Shown here one piece after another: positions 12,809 to 13,126 of a stretch of 13,126 nt of DNA; the stretch's first letter is position 1, and the number at the start of each line of letters is the position of its first letter. Origin of the DNA: an uncultured Christensenellaceae bacterium (GTDB taxonomy: Bacteria > Bacillota > Clostridia > Christensenellales > Borkfalkiaceae); the NCBI GenBank assembly GCA_910588615.1, contig CAJUOI010000041.1:1-13126 (forward strand). Reading direction: 5' to 3'. The translations under genes were made by a program, and so were the position numbers. The notes under the pieces were generated by a model, which was given only the letters and a program-made list of their open reading frames with translations, was not told the DNA's origin and made no database searches.

Positions 12809-13078
12809 ATGGTCAAGAAAATAGAAAACGATTGGAGAATAGATACATATGATGGATATTTGGACGAAGCAACATTTACATTGAAAAAGTTCGTATCCAC
12901 GAAAACTAACGACCACGAACATTGTGTGTTCTGTTGGCAAAAAATAACCGATTTGAACATTGAAGATTGCGATACGGAAGGCTATTGTACTGTATATGAA
13001 AAGACGGGGCAAACTCAATGGATATGCAAAGATTGCTTTAATGAGTTCAAAAATCTATTTAACTTTAAGGTAATATAA
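12809..13078 (+). CDS. Small Cys-rich, probably zinc-binding hypothetical protein
   Basis: 89 aa, no signal peptide or membrane segment. The centre has HEHCVFC (a CxxC with preceding His residues), then YCT, and near the end WICKDC (a second CxxC) followed by FNEFKNLF. Two CxxC pairs plus His residues suggest one structural zinc site of zinc-ribbon type. I have an impression of similar small orphans with a YCT...WIC..CF pattern in gut bacteria, sometimes near toxin or immunity loci, but cannot verify this, and no toxin gene is visible here. The start is secure: GGAG (12798-12801) seven bases before ATG, under its own promoter. Codon use is distinctly AT-rich compared with all genes to the left, which suggests transfer. 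The 48 bases after the stop hold no clear terminator. Function unknown. Confidence 0.8.
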   Translation: MVKKIENDWRIDTYDGYLDEATFTLKKFVSTKTNDHEHCVFCWQKITDLNIEDCDTEGYCTVYEKTGQTQWICKDCFNEFKNLFNFKVI

Positions 13079-13126
13079 ATTTCAATTTATCTTTCTAAAA
13101 GGTTTGTAGTAAAAAGCTCTCGAACA

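Noticed and set aside
12680..13018. 112-aa minus-strand frame opposite the orphan gene
   Set aside because: Hydrophobic and Cys-rich only because it is antisense to an AT-rich gene; the plus strand has promoter, ribosome site and paired CxxC motifs.
1..13126. CRISPR arrays, tRNA or rRNA genes, transposases, integrases
   Set aside because: Looked for regular repeat-spacer patterns, cloverleaf arms and recombinase motifs; none seen.

Overview
The window reads as chromosomal DNA of a Gram-positive, strictly anaerobic Clostridia-like bacterium (Bacillota), probably an uncultured gut member. The clues are strong GGAGG-type ribosome sites, the Firmicutes-type lon-engB (ysxC) neighbourhood, an A-type flavodiiron protein, a membrane-hairpin SbcC/YhaN-type ATPase, and signal peptides resembling those of SipW/TasA-type secreted proteins. 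Most genes are fairly GC-rich. The last ~550 bases are clearly AT-richer. The taxonomic call is inference.

Layout. (a) 1-116: tail of an unidentified gene and its terminator. (b) 144-3849: a near-consensus promoter drives a two-gene nuclease operon, an SbcD/YhaO-like phosphoesterase and an 839-aa SbcC/YhaN-like ATPase with a central membrane hairpin. It ends at a probably bidirectional terminator. (c) 3928-4662, minus strand: a PRC-barrel protein with an Ala/Pro/Lys linker and a C-terminal module, convergent with (b) and divergent from (d). (d) 4856-9096: fprA-lon-engB, an apparent operon of oxygen detoxification, protein quality control and ribosome assembly. The fprA message looks leaderless. 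(e) 9097-10078: short hairpins, a promoter with an A/T tract, and a beta-helix surface-protein fragment lacking its signal peptide. (f) 10046-11971: rpsB-tsf (ribosomal protein S2 and EF-Ts) with a 108-nt potentially structured leader and a strong terminator. Its promoter is nested in the terminator and stop codon of the preceding fragment. (g) 11972-12548: a small reading-frame remnant, then a short secreted protein that joins a signal peptide directly to a beta-helix tail. (h) 12549-13126: AT-rich DNA with a small Cys-rich, probably zinc-binding orphan under its own promoter.

The core genes (b, d, f) are ordinary housekeeping functions and well supported. The most unusual part is the pair of surface-protein pieces on either side of rpsB-tsf. 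One has the middle of the protein without a signal peptide, the other has signal peptide and tail without the middle. They look like remnants or donor cassettes of one multi-copy family, but this window cannot tell decay from recombination. I saw no CRISPR array, tRNA, rRNA, transposase or integrase.
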